A stretch of 64,000 nt of DNA from Anianabacter salinae (GCF_019061145.1 NZ_JAHQZS010000001.1:868001-932000); one strand, 5' to 3'; shown: positions 15,132 through 24,660, counted from the first letter of the stretch. A program made the numbers and translations. Notes: generated from the sequence alone by a model not told the origin.

Positions 15132-17033
15132 CTAGGTGCCCGTCTTGCGCGCGCCGTCGTCATCGGTGAACTGATCCAGAAGCGCGGTTTCGAGATCCTT
15201 GTTCAACTCGCGCGCGCGCTCGACATAGGCGGTGTTCTGCTCGACCGGCACGCCGGGTTTCCACAGCGAGGCCAGCTCGCGCACCGCCTCGCGGTCCATG
15301 TGATAGAATGTGGTTTCCAGCTCGTTCGCCTCGAACTCGGTCAGGCCCATGTTCTCAAGCACATAGCGGCCCGCCCGCAAGGAGCTGTCGAACAATTCGC
15401 GCACGATGTCGTTCGCGCCCGCGCGGTACAGTTCATAGACATGGCTGCGGTCGCGGGCACGGGCGACGATGTGCATGTCGGGCCGTTCGCGCCGGGCATA
15501 GGCCACAAGGCGCGTCGCCGCGTTCTTGTCGTCGAGCGCCACGACTAGCACCTTCGCCTCGGCCAGCCCGGCGGCGTGCAGGATGTCGGGGCGCGTGGGG
15601 TCGCCGAAATAGCCCTTGAAGCCGAACTTGCGCATCAACTGGATGGTCTTGAGGTCATGGTCCAGAACCGTGGTCTTGAACCCCGACATCTGCACCATGC
15701 GGTTGACGACCTGCCCGAACCGGCCGACGCCCGCGATGATGATCTGGCCCTGTTCGTCGATCTCGTCACCCTCAAGGTCATCGACCGCGTCGACGATGCG
15801 CTTGGAGATCTGGTCGTAGGCGATGAAGAACAGCGGCGTCAGCATCATCGACAGCGCCACGATCAGCAAAAGACGCTCTCCGATGGCGGGGCCAAGGACG
15901 TTCTGTTGCAGCGCGAACGAGATCAGCACGAAGCCGAACTCACCCGCCTGCGCAAGGCCGAGCGTGAACAGCCACTGGTCGCGGCCCCGCAGCTTGAACA
16001 GTTGGGCCAGGCCATACAACACCAGTCCCTTCACCAGCATCAGACCCAGCGTCAGGCCGATGATGGTGAACGGCTGCGCACTGAGGACGGCGAAGTTCAC
16101 GCTGGCGCCGACGGTGATGAAGAACAGGCCCAGAAGCAGGCCCTTGAACGGCTCGATGTCCGATTCCAGCTCGTGCCGGAATTCGCTGTTGGCCAGCACG
16201 ACGCCCGCCAGGAAGGTGCCAAGCGCGGGCGACAGCCCCACCAGCGTCATCAGGAACGCGATGCCGACGACGATCAGCAGCGCAAAGGCGGTGTACATCT
16301 CGCGCAGGCGCGCGGCGTGGATGAAGCGGAACAGCGGGCGCGTCGCGTAGATGCCCAGAAGGATCACCACCGCCACCGCGCCCAGCGTCACCAGCGTGAC
16401 GCCCCAGCCCGGCAAGCCTTCCACCAGCGACAGGCCGCCGTGCGCCCCGTCCGCCGCGTGATCCCCGGCCCCCTGGCGGACCACCGATCCGTCCGGGCCG
16501 AACAGCGGCCCCTGCGCGACCGCCAGAAGCGGCATCAGCGCCAGCATCGGGATCACCGCGATGTCCTGCGTCAGCAGCACCGAAAACGTCGACCTGCCGC
16601 CGCCGGTCTGCATCAGGTTCTTCTCGGACAGGGTTTGCAGCACGATGGCGGTCGAGGACAGCGCAAGGATCATGCCGATGGCAAGCGCGGTCTGCAGCGG
16701 TTGTCCCAGCGCCATGGCGGCAGCGGTCACAAGGCCCATGGTCAAGAGGATCTGCAGACCCCCCAGACCCAGTAGCCTGTGGCGCATGTTCCAAAGCGCG
16801 CGCGGCTCAAGCTCCAGCCCGATGAGGAACAGCATCATCACGACGCCGAACTCGGCGAAATGCTGCAGATCCTCTGCCTCGCTGCCCGAACCGATGAAGC
16901 CGAAGACAGGGCCGATCAGGATCCCGGCGACGAGATAGCCCAGCACCGATCCCAGCCCCAGACGCGCCGCAAGCGGCACCGCGATCACCGCCGTGGCCAG
17001 ATAGATCGTCGCCTGAAGAAGAAATCCGTCCAT
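15132..17033 (-). CDS. Kef-type K+/H+ antiporter with RCK domain
   Basis: This 633-residue protein is a monovalent cation:proton antiporter-2 (CPA2) of the KefB/KefC type. Residues about 5-390 form 12 or 13 hydrophobic helices, with VLGYLVAGILIGP near the start and LAQAGEFGFVLISFAL further on. The C-terminal RCK_N domain begins QIIIAGVGRFGQVVNRMV, a Rossmann GxGxxG nucleotide site, and is followed by FGDPTRPDILHAAG. In characterised relatives glutathione adducts gate K+ efflux during electrophile stress; no ancillary KefF/KefG gene is adjacent here. The likely start is ATG 17033, at the first helix; an in-frame ATG at 17090 is less likely. Confidence 0.9.
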   Translation of the reverse strand: MDGFLLQATIYLATAVIAVPLAARLGLGSVLGYLVAGILIGPVFGFIGSGSEAEDLQHFAEFGVVMMLFLIGLELEPRALWNMRHRLLGLGGLQILLTMGLVTAAAMALGQPLQTALAIGMILALSSTAIVLQTLSEKNLMQTGGGRSTFSVLLTQDIAVIPMLALMPLLAVAQGPLFGPDGSVVRQGAGDHAADGAHGGLSLVEGLPGWGVTLVTLGAVAVVILLGIYATRPLFRFIHAARLREMYTAFALLIVVGIAFLMTLVGLSPALGTFLAGVVLANSEFRHELESDIEPFKGLLLGLFFITVGASVNFAVLSAQPFTIIGLTLGLMLVKGLVLYGLAQLFKLRGRDQWLFTLGLAQAGEFGFVLISFALQQNVLGPAIGERLLLIVALSMMLTPLFFIAYDQISKRIVDAVDDLEGDEIDEQGQIIIAGVGRFGQVVNRMVQMSGFKTTVLDHDLKTIQLMRKFGFKGYFGDPTRPDILHAAGLAEAKVLVVALDDKNAATRLVAYARRERPDMHIVARARDRSHVYELYRAGANDIVRELFDSSLRAGRYVLENMGLTEFEANELETTFYHMDREAVRELASLWKPGVPVEQNTAYVERARELNKDLETALLDQFTDDDGARKTGT

Positions 17034-17180
17034 GCCTGCCCGATGCCCTTTCGTCCCGTGCCCAGTTTCCCCGGACTCCGTTCTTTCCACAAGGCAGTAA
17101 CATAGCGCGATTGCGCTCCTTTCGCAGGGTGCCTGTGCGATTGGCGCAAGGCCCGGGACGCGCCCGGAGGCGCGGCAGCT

Positions 17181-17666
17181 TCAGGTCGGCAGCGGGGCGT
17201 CCGGCTTGAACTGGTCCATGACGATCTGGCTCTGGACGCGGGCGACGGCGGGGTGCGGCAGCAGCACGCCGTGGACCAGCGTGTTCAGCCCCGCCAGATC
17301 CTCGCAATAGACCCGCAAGAGGTAATCGGCATCGCCGGTCAGCGTCCAGGCCGAGACAATGTCGGGGCGCGCATTCACGATGCGTGCAAAGGTGCGCACC
17401 TTGTCGGGGTCATGCGTCGCCATCTGCACCTGCACGAAGGCCTGCACCCCAAGGCCAAGCCGCACCGGATCAAGGCGCGCGGCATAGCCAGTGATGTAGC
17501 CCGCCTGCTCCAGCCGCTGCCTGCGTCGTCCCGCCTGGCTGGGCGACAGGTTCAGGACCGCGCCCAATGCCTCGGCGGTCAGGTGGGCGTCCCCCTGAAG
17601 CGCGGCAAGAAGGCGCTTGTCGGTGTCGTCGAGCGCGGTGCGGGAATCCTGCATGAGAATGCACAT
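17181..17666 (-). CDS. Lrp/AsnC-family transcriptional regulator
   Basis: This 161-residue regulator has an N-terminal winged helix-turn-helix (DDTDKRLLAALQGDAHLTAEALGAVLNLSPSQAGRRRQRLE region, about residues 12-60) and a C-terminal ligand-binding RAM/AsnC domain with WTLTGDADYLLRVYCEDLAG. Starts at 17666 or at the in-frame ATG 17654 are both possible. It is divergent from hpd over 110 nt, and Lrp-type regulators commonly control adjacent amino acid catabolic genes, so it probably regulates tyrosine breakdown here. That role is inferred from position. Confidence 0.88.
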   Translation of the reverse strand: MCILMQDSRTALDDTDKRLLAALQGDAHLTAEALGAVLNLSPSQAGRRRQRLEQAGYITGYAARLDPVRLGLGVQAFVQVQMATHDPDKVRTFARIVNARPDIVSAWTLTGDADYLLRVYCEDLAGLNTLVHGVLLPHPAVARVQSQIVMDQFKPDAPLPT

Positions 17667-17776
17667 ACATGACGGAATGTGGCCATGCCAGAGCGCATGC
17701 GGGTCAAGAATGCGCGGATTTCCCGCGCCGCCGGGCGTATCTTGAGGGGAGCAATCAGACCCGGAGGATCGACATC

Positions 17777-18880
17777 ATGGGACCCTTCCCACACGACGCC
17801 CCGAAAGCGACGATCACGGCCGACAACCCGGCTGGCACCGACGGCTTCGAGTTCGTCGAATTCGCGCACCCCGATCCGCAGGCGCTGCGCGACACCTTCG
17901 CGCGCATGGGCTACACCCATGTCGCCACCCACAAATCCAAGGCGATCGAGCTTTGGCAGCAGGGCGACATCACCTATGTGCTGAACGCCGAGCCCGGCAG
18001 CTTTGCCGCGCGCTTCGTGGAAGAGCATGGCCCCTGCGCGCCGTCGATGGCGTGGCGCGTGGTCGACGCCGACCACGCGCTGAAGCACGCGGTGTCAAAG
18101 GGGGCCGAGGCCTATACCGGCGATGACAAGACGATGGATGTGCCCGCGATCAAGGGCATCGGCGGATCGCTGATCTATTTCATCGAGGATTATTACGACA
18201 CCTCGCCCTACAACGCCGAATTCGACTGGATCGACACGGCGCATCCGCAGGGCGTGGGGTTCTACTATCTCGATCACCTGACCCACAACGTGTTCACCGG
18301 CAACATGGACAAATGGTTCAGGTTCTACGGCGATCTGTTCAACTTCCGCGAAATCCGTTTCTTCGATATCGAGGGCAAGTATACCGGCCTGCGCAGCCGC
18401 GCGCTGACCTCGCCGTGCGGGCGCATCCGCATCCCGATCAACGAGGATCGGGGCGAGACCGGGCAGATCGTCAATTACCTCAAGAAATACAATGGCGAAG
18501 GCATCCAGCACATCGCGGTTGGCGCACGGAACATCTATGACGCCACCGACGCCATCGCCGCGAAGGGCGTGCAGTTCATGCCCGGCCCGCCCGATGCCTA
18601 TTACGATCTCAGCTTCAAGCGGGTCGAGGGCCATGACGAGCCGGTCGCGCGGATGAAAAAACACGGCATCCTGATCGACGGTGAAGGCGTCGTGGACGGC
18701 GGCGAGACGAGGATCCTGCTGCAGATCTTTTCCAAGACCGTGATCGGGCCGATCTTCTTCGAGTTCATCGAGCGCAAGGGCGACGACGGATTCGGCGAGG
18801 GCAATTTCAAGGCGCTGTTCGAATCGATCGAGGCCGAGGAAATGGCGAAAGGCGAATACGGCGACGTCGCTGCCGAATAG
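17777..18880 (+). CDS. hpd: 4-Hydroxyphenylpyruvate dioxygenase
   Basis: This non-heme Fe(II) enzyme converts 4-hydroxyphenylpyruvate to homogentisate in tyrosine catabolism, with CO2 release and ring rearrangement. The 367-residue length is typical. The two VOC repeats carry the iron ligands H167 (in YYLDHLTHNV), H245 (in GIQHIAVG) and E329 (in GPIFFEFIERKG). The start at 17777 has GGAGGATC upstream. The Lrp-type gene is divergent, and homogentisate dioxygenase is not in the window. A strong terminator follows. Confidence 0.96.
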   Translation: MGPFPHDAPKATITADNPAGTDGFEFVEFAHPDPQALRDTFARMGYTHVATHKSKAIELWQQGDITYVLNAEPGSFAARFVEEHGPCAPSMAWRVVDADHALKHAVSKGAEAYTGDDKTMDVPAIKGIGGSLIYFIEDYYDTSPYNAEFDWIDTAHPQGVGFYYLDHLTHNVFTGNMDKWFRFYGDLFNFREIRFFDIEGKYTGLRSRALTSPCGRIRIPINEDRGETGQIVNYLKKYNGEGIQHIAVGARNIYDATDAIAAKGVQFMPGPPDAYYDLSFKRVEGHDEPVARMKKHGILIDGEGVVDGGETRILLQIFSKTVIGPIFFEFIERKGDDGFGEGNFKALFESIEAEEMAKGEYGDVAAE

Positions 18881-18920
18881 GCGCGGCGCAAAAGGCCGAG
18901 GTCCGCCAGGGAGGACCGGA

Positions 18921-18957
18921 CGGGGCGCGCGGGGGAGACCTTGCGCGCCCCGTTTTC
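18921..18957 (+). terminator. Rho-independent terminator after hpd
   Basis: CGGGGCGCGC (18921-18930) pairs perfectly with GCGCGCCCCG (18943-18952), followed by TTTTCATT. It lies 40 nt past the hpd stop. Confidence 0.88.
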
Positions 18958-18982
18958 ATTGCGCTGCGCCGGGCGGAGGGGG

Positions 18983-19034
18983 CCGGAGGGGCGCTGCCCC
19001 TCCGGACCTCCCCGGAGTATTTCCAGACCAAAGA
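18983..19034 (+). repeat. Composite hairpin-tail intergenic repeat, copy 1
   Basis: CCGGAGGGG (18983-18991) and CCCCTCCGG (18997-19005) form a hairpin with a CGCTG loop, followed by ACCTCCCCGGAGTATTTCC and AGACCAAAGATG. The copy at 24739-24793 on the minus strand has the same order: GC hairpin with a CGCTG-type core, CCCCC, GGAGGTATTT, GACCAAAGATG. Confidence 0.65.
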
Positions 19035-19069
19035 TGGGTTCAGCAGGCTTGGCCTTGCAGCCGCGACGG

Positions 19070-21769
19070 TCAGCCGCGCGGCAGGGTCAGCGTCACGTTG
19101 CGGCCGTTCTTGATCAGACGCAATTCGTCCGAACCGATGGCCGCAACCTGTCCGCCATCGACCTTGTCGCCGATCTTGACCTTGACGTAGCGCCCCGAGG
19201 ACAGGCGCAAGAGCGCGCGGCGGTCCGAGGCGGCGCCGTAGACGCCGATCAGGTTGAGCTGTCCAAGGCTGATCGCGTTGGACACGGTCGCGGTGCGCGC
19301 GACGTCGGCGCGCACGGGCGCAGCGGGGATCTGCGCTGCCGCGATATTGGCAGCAGGCGGGTCGGGCTCGTCCAGCTCGGTGGTGTCCAGAGACGCGGTC
19401 TGCACCGTCTCTGCCGCCCGCGCCGCAGACACGACGTCGGAGAAATTCGCCGGACGCTGGCGCGGCAGGACCGAGGCCGCGATGGCGTTCTCGGTCACCG
19501 GCAGACTGTCCTCGGGGCGCGGCGCCTCGGCGGTGTCTTCGGAGAGGGGGGCGGTGGCCAGCCCCTCGGGACGCAAGGTCGGGCGGAAGGCGGCAAGCTC
19601 GGTCAGGGTGCGGCCGCCGAGGCGTGCGCGCTCGTTGCCCTCGACCAGGTCTTCGGGCCTTGCGGGCGGACGCAGGCGGGGCAGCGTGTCCGGCGCGTCC
19701 AGCAGCGTTTCCCCGTCGCCGGTCGGCTCGGCGCCCTGTTGCGCGCCCGTGGCGGGGGCCAGACCCTCGGGCCGGGGCCCGGGCACCACCGAGGGCGCAC
19801 CCGAGAACACCTCTATCCCTTCGGGCGACAGCGCGCCGTCCGGCGTGGCGACCACGAGGCCGCGATCGTCGAATTCGAAGGCGGTGCCGAAGGGCGCAGG
19901 CGCCAGTTGCGAGGCCGGGGCGGTGTCCCCGGCGCGGCCGGGCGCCTCGGGCAGGGCGAAGGCATCTTCCGAGGTCACGACAGGGTCGATCGAAGCGACG
20001 TAGAGATCGTCGAGCGATTGCGACACCGGCGGCGCGATGGGATCGGGCGCAAGTTGCCAGATGCCGGTCGCGGCATAGCGGGCCTCTGCCATCTCGGGCG
20101 TCAGCGCCTGTTCTGGCGGGCGCACGACGGGCGCCGGGGTGGCGATTTCGGCCTTGGGTGCGAGTTCCGGCTCCGGTTCGGCGGGAACGTCCGGCAGGGG
20201 AATGTCGAGACCCTCGGCAGGGTCGATGGCGGCGATGGCGTCGCCGTCCAGCGCCTCGGGCGCAAGCACCAGATCCTCGGGGCGGTCAGGCGTCAGCGCG
20301 GCGGTGTCGGGGCGGCCTGCCGCGTCTTCGATCGGCAGCGCGGGCGCGGGCGCTGAAGCCAACGGCGTCTCGGGGTCCGTGCCGGTACCGGTCAGGAACA
20401 ACGAGCCAAGCGCCACCAGCACCATGACCGCCGCAAGAACGAGCGTCAGCATCATGCCGGTGCGTGCAGAGGCCTTGCGGGGCTCCTTGCCGCGCTGGCT
20501 GAAGATGGTCAGCGCCTCGGCCTCGCGCTTGGCGGGCGTGGGGTCCTTCGGGCGTCGCTCGACCGCCTTGCGGGCCATCTTTCGGGTGCGTTCGAGCATC
20601 GGGGCGACACCCGCAGCAAGCGCGCCAGTCTTCATCCGGGGCAGATCGAATGCGAACTTCGATTTCAGCGCATCGAGGCGGCCCTGCTGTGCGGGGTCCG
20701 CGTCGGTCTGGGGCGCGGATTTGCCGTTGCTGTAATAGCCGTTCTGCCGCGAGGCCGGGGCCTCGGGCGGTGCAACCGGATCGGGTGGCGCCAGCGCGGC
20801 GATGCCGATCCGAGGCGCGGCACGTTCGAGCGCCGGGGCGGCTGACAGGCTGCCGCCCGCGGGATCGGCGGTGCGGCGTGTCGAGAACGCCGGTGTGACC
20901 GACGGGACGCGCGCCTTGCCCTGGGCGGGAGCGGTCTCTGCCTCGGCCTCGGGCTTGACCACCGGCTTGGCCGCAGGGCGGTCGAAAAGCGAGTGTCCGG
21001 CAGGTGCGCGTGCGGGGGCCTTGGGCTTGGCGGGCGCCTTTTTGGCGGCGGGTGCCTCTGGCGGCTTTGCAGCAGACGGCTCGGCCACGGCTTGCGCCAT
21101 CGGCGCAGGGTCATCGCGCGTTGCGGCGATCGCGGGTTCGCGCAGCGGTGAGGTGATGACCGGCTCGGATTCCGAGGTCTCGACCACCGGCCGGGCCTCT
21201 TGTTCGGGCGAAGCATGGCGAATCTCGCCCGACGTGCGCACGGGCGCCGTATCGCGCTCGACCGCTTCGCGCCGCCCCAGGAAGGTGGACGCATGAGCGG
21301 TCTGGCCGAAGAACGGCTCACCCTCGAACCAGGTGCCGTCCGGCACGGCGACGTAGGACACCGGATTGAACCGGTGGTCGATGGCAAAGCTTTCCGCCTC
21401 GGCCAGGGTTTCCTTGGCGACGACCGCGACACGGGCGTGATCGCCTGCCGCCCGGTAATCCCAGGCCAGATCCTCGACCGCGTACGGGGTCATCCCCTCA
21501 AGCGACTGACGCACCTGCAATTCGCGCGAGTGCTGGCCGGGGCCGGGCGCCGCAACCTCGCGGTAGAGGATCTCGGAATTGGGGATGATCAGCTTGGTCG
21601 AGACGCCGCGCGGTTCCAGTTCGGACGCGGTGCGCCGCAGCACGCGCATGCGCTCTGCAAGATCGGGGTCCTCGAGCGAGGCGGTGCCGACGGTCAGCCA
21701 TCCCGAGGATGTCCGGTGATAGAGGGCAACGCCATCGAAACTGAGGCTGAGCGCGAAATTCGGCTTCAT
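19070..21769 (-). CDS. Large membrane protein with GspL/PilM-like N end and PilP/GspC-like C end
   Basis: This 899-residue protein is not assignable to a named family. Residues 1-150 (LSFDGVALYHRTSSGWLTVG, LIIPNSEILYREV, QVRQSLEGMTPYAVEDLAWDY split across strands) resemble the actin-like cytoplasmic domain of GspL/PilM secretion and pilus proteins. Residues about 180-430 are a Pro/Ala/Lys-rich linker; a single membrane helix lies at about 438-460 (LTLVLAAVMVLVALGSLFLTG). Residues 461-830 are an acidic, proline-rich extended region. The last 68 residues (ISLGQLNLIGVYG, GRYVKVKIGDKVDGGQV) resemble the PilP/GspC homology region. It therefore spans the inner membrane. It is divergent from a SIMPL gene; no other pilus or secretion genes are present. 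Confidence 0.75.
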   Translation of the reverse strand: MKPNFALSLSFDGVALYHRTSSGWLTVGTASLEDPDLAERMRVLRRTASELEPRGVSTKLIIPNSEILYREVAAPGPGQHSRELQVRQSLEGMTPYAVEDLAWDYRAAGDHARVAVVAKETLAEAESFAIDHRFNPVSYVAVPDGTWFEGEPFFGQTAHASTFLGRREAVERDTAPVRTSGEIRHASPEQEARPVVETSESEPVITSPLREPAIAATRDDPAPMAQAVAEPSAAKPPEAPAAKKAPAKPKAPARAPAGHSLFDRPAAKPVVKPEAEAETAPAQGKARVPSVTPAFSTRRTADPAGGSLSAAPALERAAPRIGIAALAPPDPVAPPEAPASRQNGYYSNGKSAPQTDADPAQQGRLDALKSKFAFDLPRMKTGALAAGVAPMLERTRKMARKAVERRPKDPTPAKREAEALTIFSQRGKEPRKASARTGMMLTLVLAAVMVLVALGSLFLTGTGTDPETPLASAPAPALPIEDAAGRPDTAALTPDRPEDLVLAPEALDGDAIAAIDPAEGLDIPLPDVPAEPEPELAPKAEIATPAPVVRPPEQALTPEMAEARYAATGIWQLAPDPIAPPVSQSLDDLYVASIDPVVTSEDAFALPEAPGRAGDTAPASQLAPAPFGTAFEFDDRGLVVATPDGALSPEGIEVFSGAPSVVPGPRPEGLAPATGAQQGAEPTGDGETLLDAPDTLPRLRPPARPEDLVEGNERARLGGRTLTELAAFRPTLRPEGLATAPLSEDTAEAPRPEDSLPVTENAIAASVLPRQRPANFSDVVSAARAAETVQTASLDTTELDEPDPPAANIAAAQIPAAPVRADVARTATVSNAISLGQLNLIGVYGAASDRRALLRLSSGRYVKVKIGDKVDGGQVAAIGSDELRLIKNGRNVTLTLPRG

Positions 21770-21929
21770 CGGTCGGTAATCAGGCCATGCAGCATGCGGG
21801 GAACACTCCCCGTGGGTGCCCGAACCCTAATGCAAGAGTCCGCCGAGTAAAAGGAAAAGGCGGATCGTCGCCCTTGGCACCGGCGGCTTGCCGCGCGATG
21901 TTGCACAGGACTTTCAACAGGAGGACTCC

Positions 21930-22637
21930 ATGCGCTGGATCGTGCTTTTTCTGGGCCTTGCCCTGACCACCCCGGCTGCCGCGCAGTCGGTATCGAGCGG
22001 TCAAATCACCGTGACGGGAGAGGGGCGCGTGCAATCGGTGCCCGACATGGCCCAGATCAGTCTGGGTGTCGTCACCGAGGCCGAAGGCGCGTCGGAGGCG
22101 ATGGCGCAGACCTCGGAGCGTGCCGATGCGATCATCGCCGCGCTGACGGAGACAGGCATCGCAGAGCGGGACATGCAGACCAGCGATCTGTCGCTGAACC
22201 CGATCTGGGCCGAGGACCGCACCCGCCCCGAGATGTTCGCGCGTGAGATCGTCGGCTTTTCGGCCTCGACCAACCTGCGGGTCCGGGTCCGCAATCTGGA
22301 CACGCTTGGCACCGTGATGGACGCGGTGCTTCAGGTCGGCGCGAACAATTTCCAGGGGCTTTCGTTCGGACTGGCCGATCCCGAACCGGTGCTGGACGAG
22401 GCGCGCAAGGCGGCCGTCGCGGATGCGCGGCGCAAGGCAGAGCTGCTGGCAGAGGCGGCGGGCGTGTCGCTTGGCGCGATCACCTCGATCCGTGAGGGCA
22501 GCCAGGGCGACAACCGGCCGATGATGATGGAAGCAGCGATGATGCGCGACAGCGGCCCGGTCGCGCGGGGCGAGGTCGAGACCTCGGCGCAGGTCACGCT
22601 GGTCTGGGCCATCGCGCCCGGCGCGGCAGGCGAATAG
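21930..22637 (+). CDS. SIMPL-domain (DUF541) periplasmic protein
   Basis: This 235-residue secreted protein has a signal peptide (residues 1-18, ending PAAAQS) followed by the SIMPL/DUF541 domain with ITVTGEGRVQSVPDMAQIS at its start and QVTLVWAIAP at its end. Relatives such as E. coli YggE reduce oxidative stress phenotypes and some form oligomeric rings; the biochemical role is unsettled. The ATG at 21930 is preceded by AGGAGGA, a strong ribosome site that fixes the start. It is divergent from the 899-residue gene and convergent with the following lipoprotein gene. Confidence 0.9.
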   Translation: MRWIVLFLGLALTTPAAAQSVSSGQITVTGEGRVQSVPDMAQISLGVVTEAEGASEAMAQTSERADAIIAALTETGIAERDMQTSDLSLNPIWAEDRTRPEMFAREIVGFSASTNLRVRVRNLDTLGTVMDAVLQVGANNFQGLSFGLADPEPVLDEARKAAVADARRKAELLAEAAGVSLGAITSIREGSQGDNRPMMMEAAMMRDSGPVARGEVETSAQVTLVWAIAPGAAGE

Positions 22638-22641
22638 CCGT

Positions 22642-23274
22642 TCAGTTCACCGCCACCGGGCGCGTCCGTGCGCCCGGTGGGGCCGGGCCGTAGCGCACCA
22701 GTCCCTTTGATTCGAGAACATCCAGCTGCGGCACCCAACCGTAATCAGTGTCGATGCGCACCGGCACCCAGGTCAGCACGCCGCCCTTGCGCCAAGGGTC
22801 CAGGACGATGCCGTCATACATCCCTGCGCCGCGCGCGCTGATGATCGCGGTCGAATGCTCCAGCCGGAAGGCGTTGTCGGCATTGGCGATGGCGCGGTGC
22901 ACGCTGAGCGTCTGGAACCCTTCGGCCAGAAGATAATTCTCCATGTCCTCGGCCCAGTGCCAGCACAGCCCGCGCGGCTTGATCCCCATGTTCACCTTGG
23001 TGTTGTGGATGATCGGCCCGTCGGTGATCTGGTAGGCGACGGCCAGCTCGTCCGTGGCCCGGTAGGCCAGCCGCGCGGCGCGCGCCGCCTCGGCGGGGTC
23101 GACCTCGGGGGACAGCGAAAGGAAGGCCTGCGTCAACGCCTCGATCTCGGTCGGCGGAACCGGGGGGCGGCCAGAGGTCGTCATCGCCGGGCCGCCGCAG
23201 GCAGCGGTCAGCACCAGCGCCAGCACGGCAAGAAGGCGGGTCAGGGCAGGGGCAAGGCGCACGGGGTCCGTCAT
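22642..23274 (-). CDS. Lipoprotein with a possible papain-like Cys-His-Asp triad
   Basis: This is a 210-residue protein. The start at 23274 places a signal sequence with lipobox LTAAC at C26. The mature domain contains C104 in RGLCWHWAED, H140 in RLEHSTAIIS and D159 in GIVLDPWRKGG, in the order and surroundings of a papain or transglutaminase-like catalytic triad. I do not recognise a named family, and the triad is my reading of spacing and motif context. The piece ITDGPIIHNTKVNMGIKPRG precedes the putative nucleophile. It is convergent with the SIMPL gene (4 nt apart). Confidence 0.72.
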   Translation of the reverse strand: MTDPVRLAPALTRLLAVLALVLTAACGGPAMTTSGRPPVPPTEIEALTQAFLSLSPEVDPAEAARAARLAYRATDELAVAYQITDGPIIHNTKVNMGIKPRGLCWHWAEDMENYLLAEGFQTLSVHRAIANADNAFRLEHSTAIISARGAGMYDGIVLDPWRKGGVLTWVPVRIDTDYGWVPQLDVLESKGLVRYGPAPPGARTRPVAVN

Positions 23275-23376
23275 CCTTCGGCAAGGCAGTGCAGAGCAGA
23301 TTGCCCGATGTGCTAGCGCCTTGCACAAGATTTGTCGAGAATCGTGCGCCCCGCCCTGCCTTGCCGTTTCTGACCG

Positions 23377-24660
23377 TCAGCCGCTCGCCTTGGCCAGCGC
23401 CTGGTCCAGATCGCGGATCAGGTCGTCCGCATCCTCGATCCCGATCGAGAACCGCACCACGTTCGGCGCGGCCCCCGCTGCCTTCTGCTGCTCTTCGGAC
23501 AATTGCCGGTGGGTGGTCGAGGCGGAATGGATCACGAGGCTGCGGGTATCGCCAAGGTTGGCGACATGGCTGAACAACTCGAGCGAATCGACCAGCTTGA
23601 TGCAGGCGTCATAGCCGCCCTTCAGCGTCACGGTGAACAGCGATCCCGCGCCCTTGGGGCAGATCGCCGGAACCCGGCTGTTCCAGGGCGAGGATGGCAG
23701 ACCGGCATATGTCACCGCCTCGACGGCGCCGTGGCCTTCAAGCCAGGTGGCCACCTTCACCGCGTTGGCAACGTGCTTTTCCATCCGCAGCGACAGCGTC
23801 TCGATACCCATCAGCGTGTAATGTGCCGCCTGCGGGTTCAGGGTCATGCCCAGATCGCGCAGCCCGATGGCGATGCCGTGGAAGGTGAAGGCAAGCGGCC
23901 CGAACGTCTCGTGGAACTTCAGCCCGTGATAGGCGGGCTCGGGCGCGGACAGCGACGGGAACTTGTCCGAGGCGGACCAGTCGAAATTGCCCGAATCGAT
24001 CACCACGCCGCCGGTGACGGTGCCGTTGCCGGTCAGGAACTTGGTCAGCGAATGCACCACCAGCGTGGCGCCATGCTCGATCGGGCGGCACAGGTACGGC
24101 GTGGCCGAGGTGTTGTCGACGATCAGGGGAATCCCCGCCTCGTTGGCGATCGCCGCGATGGCATCGAGATCGGTGATGTAGCCGCCCGGGTTGGCGATCG
24201 ATTCGCAAAAGATCGCGCGGGTGTCCTCGTCGATCGCCGCCGTCACCGCATCGGTATCGTCGAAGTCGACGAAGGTGGCGGACCAGCCAAAGCGGCGGAT
24301 GGTCTGGCTGAACTGGGTGACGGTACCGCCATAGAGCCGCGTCGAGGCGACGATGTTGCGCCCCGGGCCCATCAGCGGAAACAGCGCCATGATCTGCGCC
24401 GCATGGCCCGAGGAACAGCAAACCGCGCCCGCGCCGCCCTCCAGCGTCGCCAGACGCTCCTGCAGCGCGGCGACGGTGGGGTTGGTCAGGCGCGAATAGA
24501 TATAGCCGACCTCCTGCAGGTTGAAGAGCGCCGCCGCATGGTCCGCGTCGCGGAACACATAGGCCGTGGTCTGGTAGATCGGCACCTGCCGCGCGCCGGT
24601 GGCCGGATCGGGCCGCGCGCCCGCGTGAACCTGCAGCGTGTCGAAACCGTAATCGCTCAT
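23377..24660 (-). CDS. metY: O-acetylhomoserine aminocarboxypropyltransferase
   Basis: This PLP enzyme (427 residues, Cys/Met metabolism family) uses sulfide and O-acetylhomoserine to form homocysteine in direct sulfhydrylation. The N-terminal block DTLQVHAGARPD, substrate loop YIYSRLTNPTVAALQERLA, CCSSGHAAQIM and the PLP lysine in VHSLTKFLTGNG are visible. An O-succinylhomoserine or methanethiol-using activity cannot be excluded from sequence alone. Starts at 24660 behind AGGAGGA-like sequence (GAGGACG in this strand). Intergenic repeat copy 2 lies upstream. Confidence 0.9.
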   Translation of the reverse strand: MSDYGFDTLQVHAGARPDPATGARQVPIYQTTAYVFRDADHAAALFNLQEVGYIYSRLTNPTVAALQERLATLEGGAGAVCCSSGHAAQIMALFPLMGPGRNIVASTRLYGGTVTQFSQTIRRFGWSATFVDFDDTDAVTAAIDEDTRAIFCESIANPGGYITDLDAIAAIANEAGIPLIVDNTSATPYLCRPIEHGATLVVHSLTKFLTGNGTVTGGVVIDSGNFDWSASDKFPSLSAPEPAYHGLKFHETFGPLAFTFHGIAIGLRDLGMTLNPQAAHYTLMGIETLSLRMEKHVANAVKVATWLEGHGAVEAVTYAGLPSSPWNSRVPAICPKGAGSLFTVTLKGGYDACIKLVDSLELFSHVANLGDTRSLVIHSASTTHRQLSEEQQKAAGAAPNVVRFSIGIEDADDLIRDLDQALAKASG

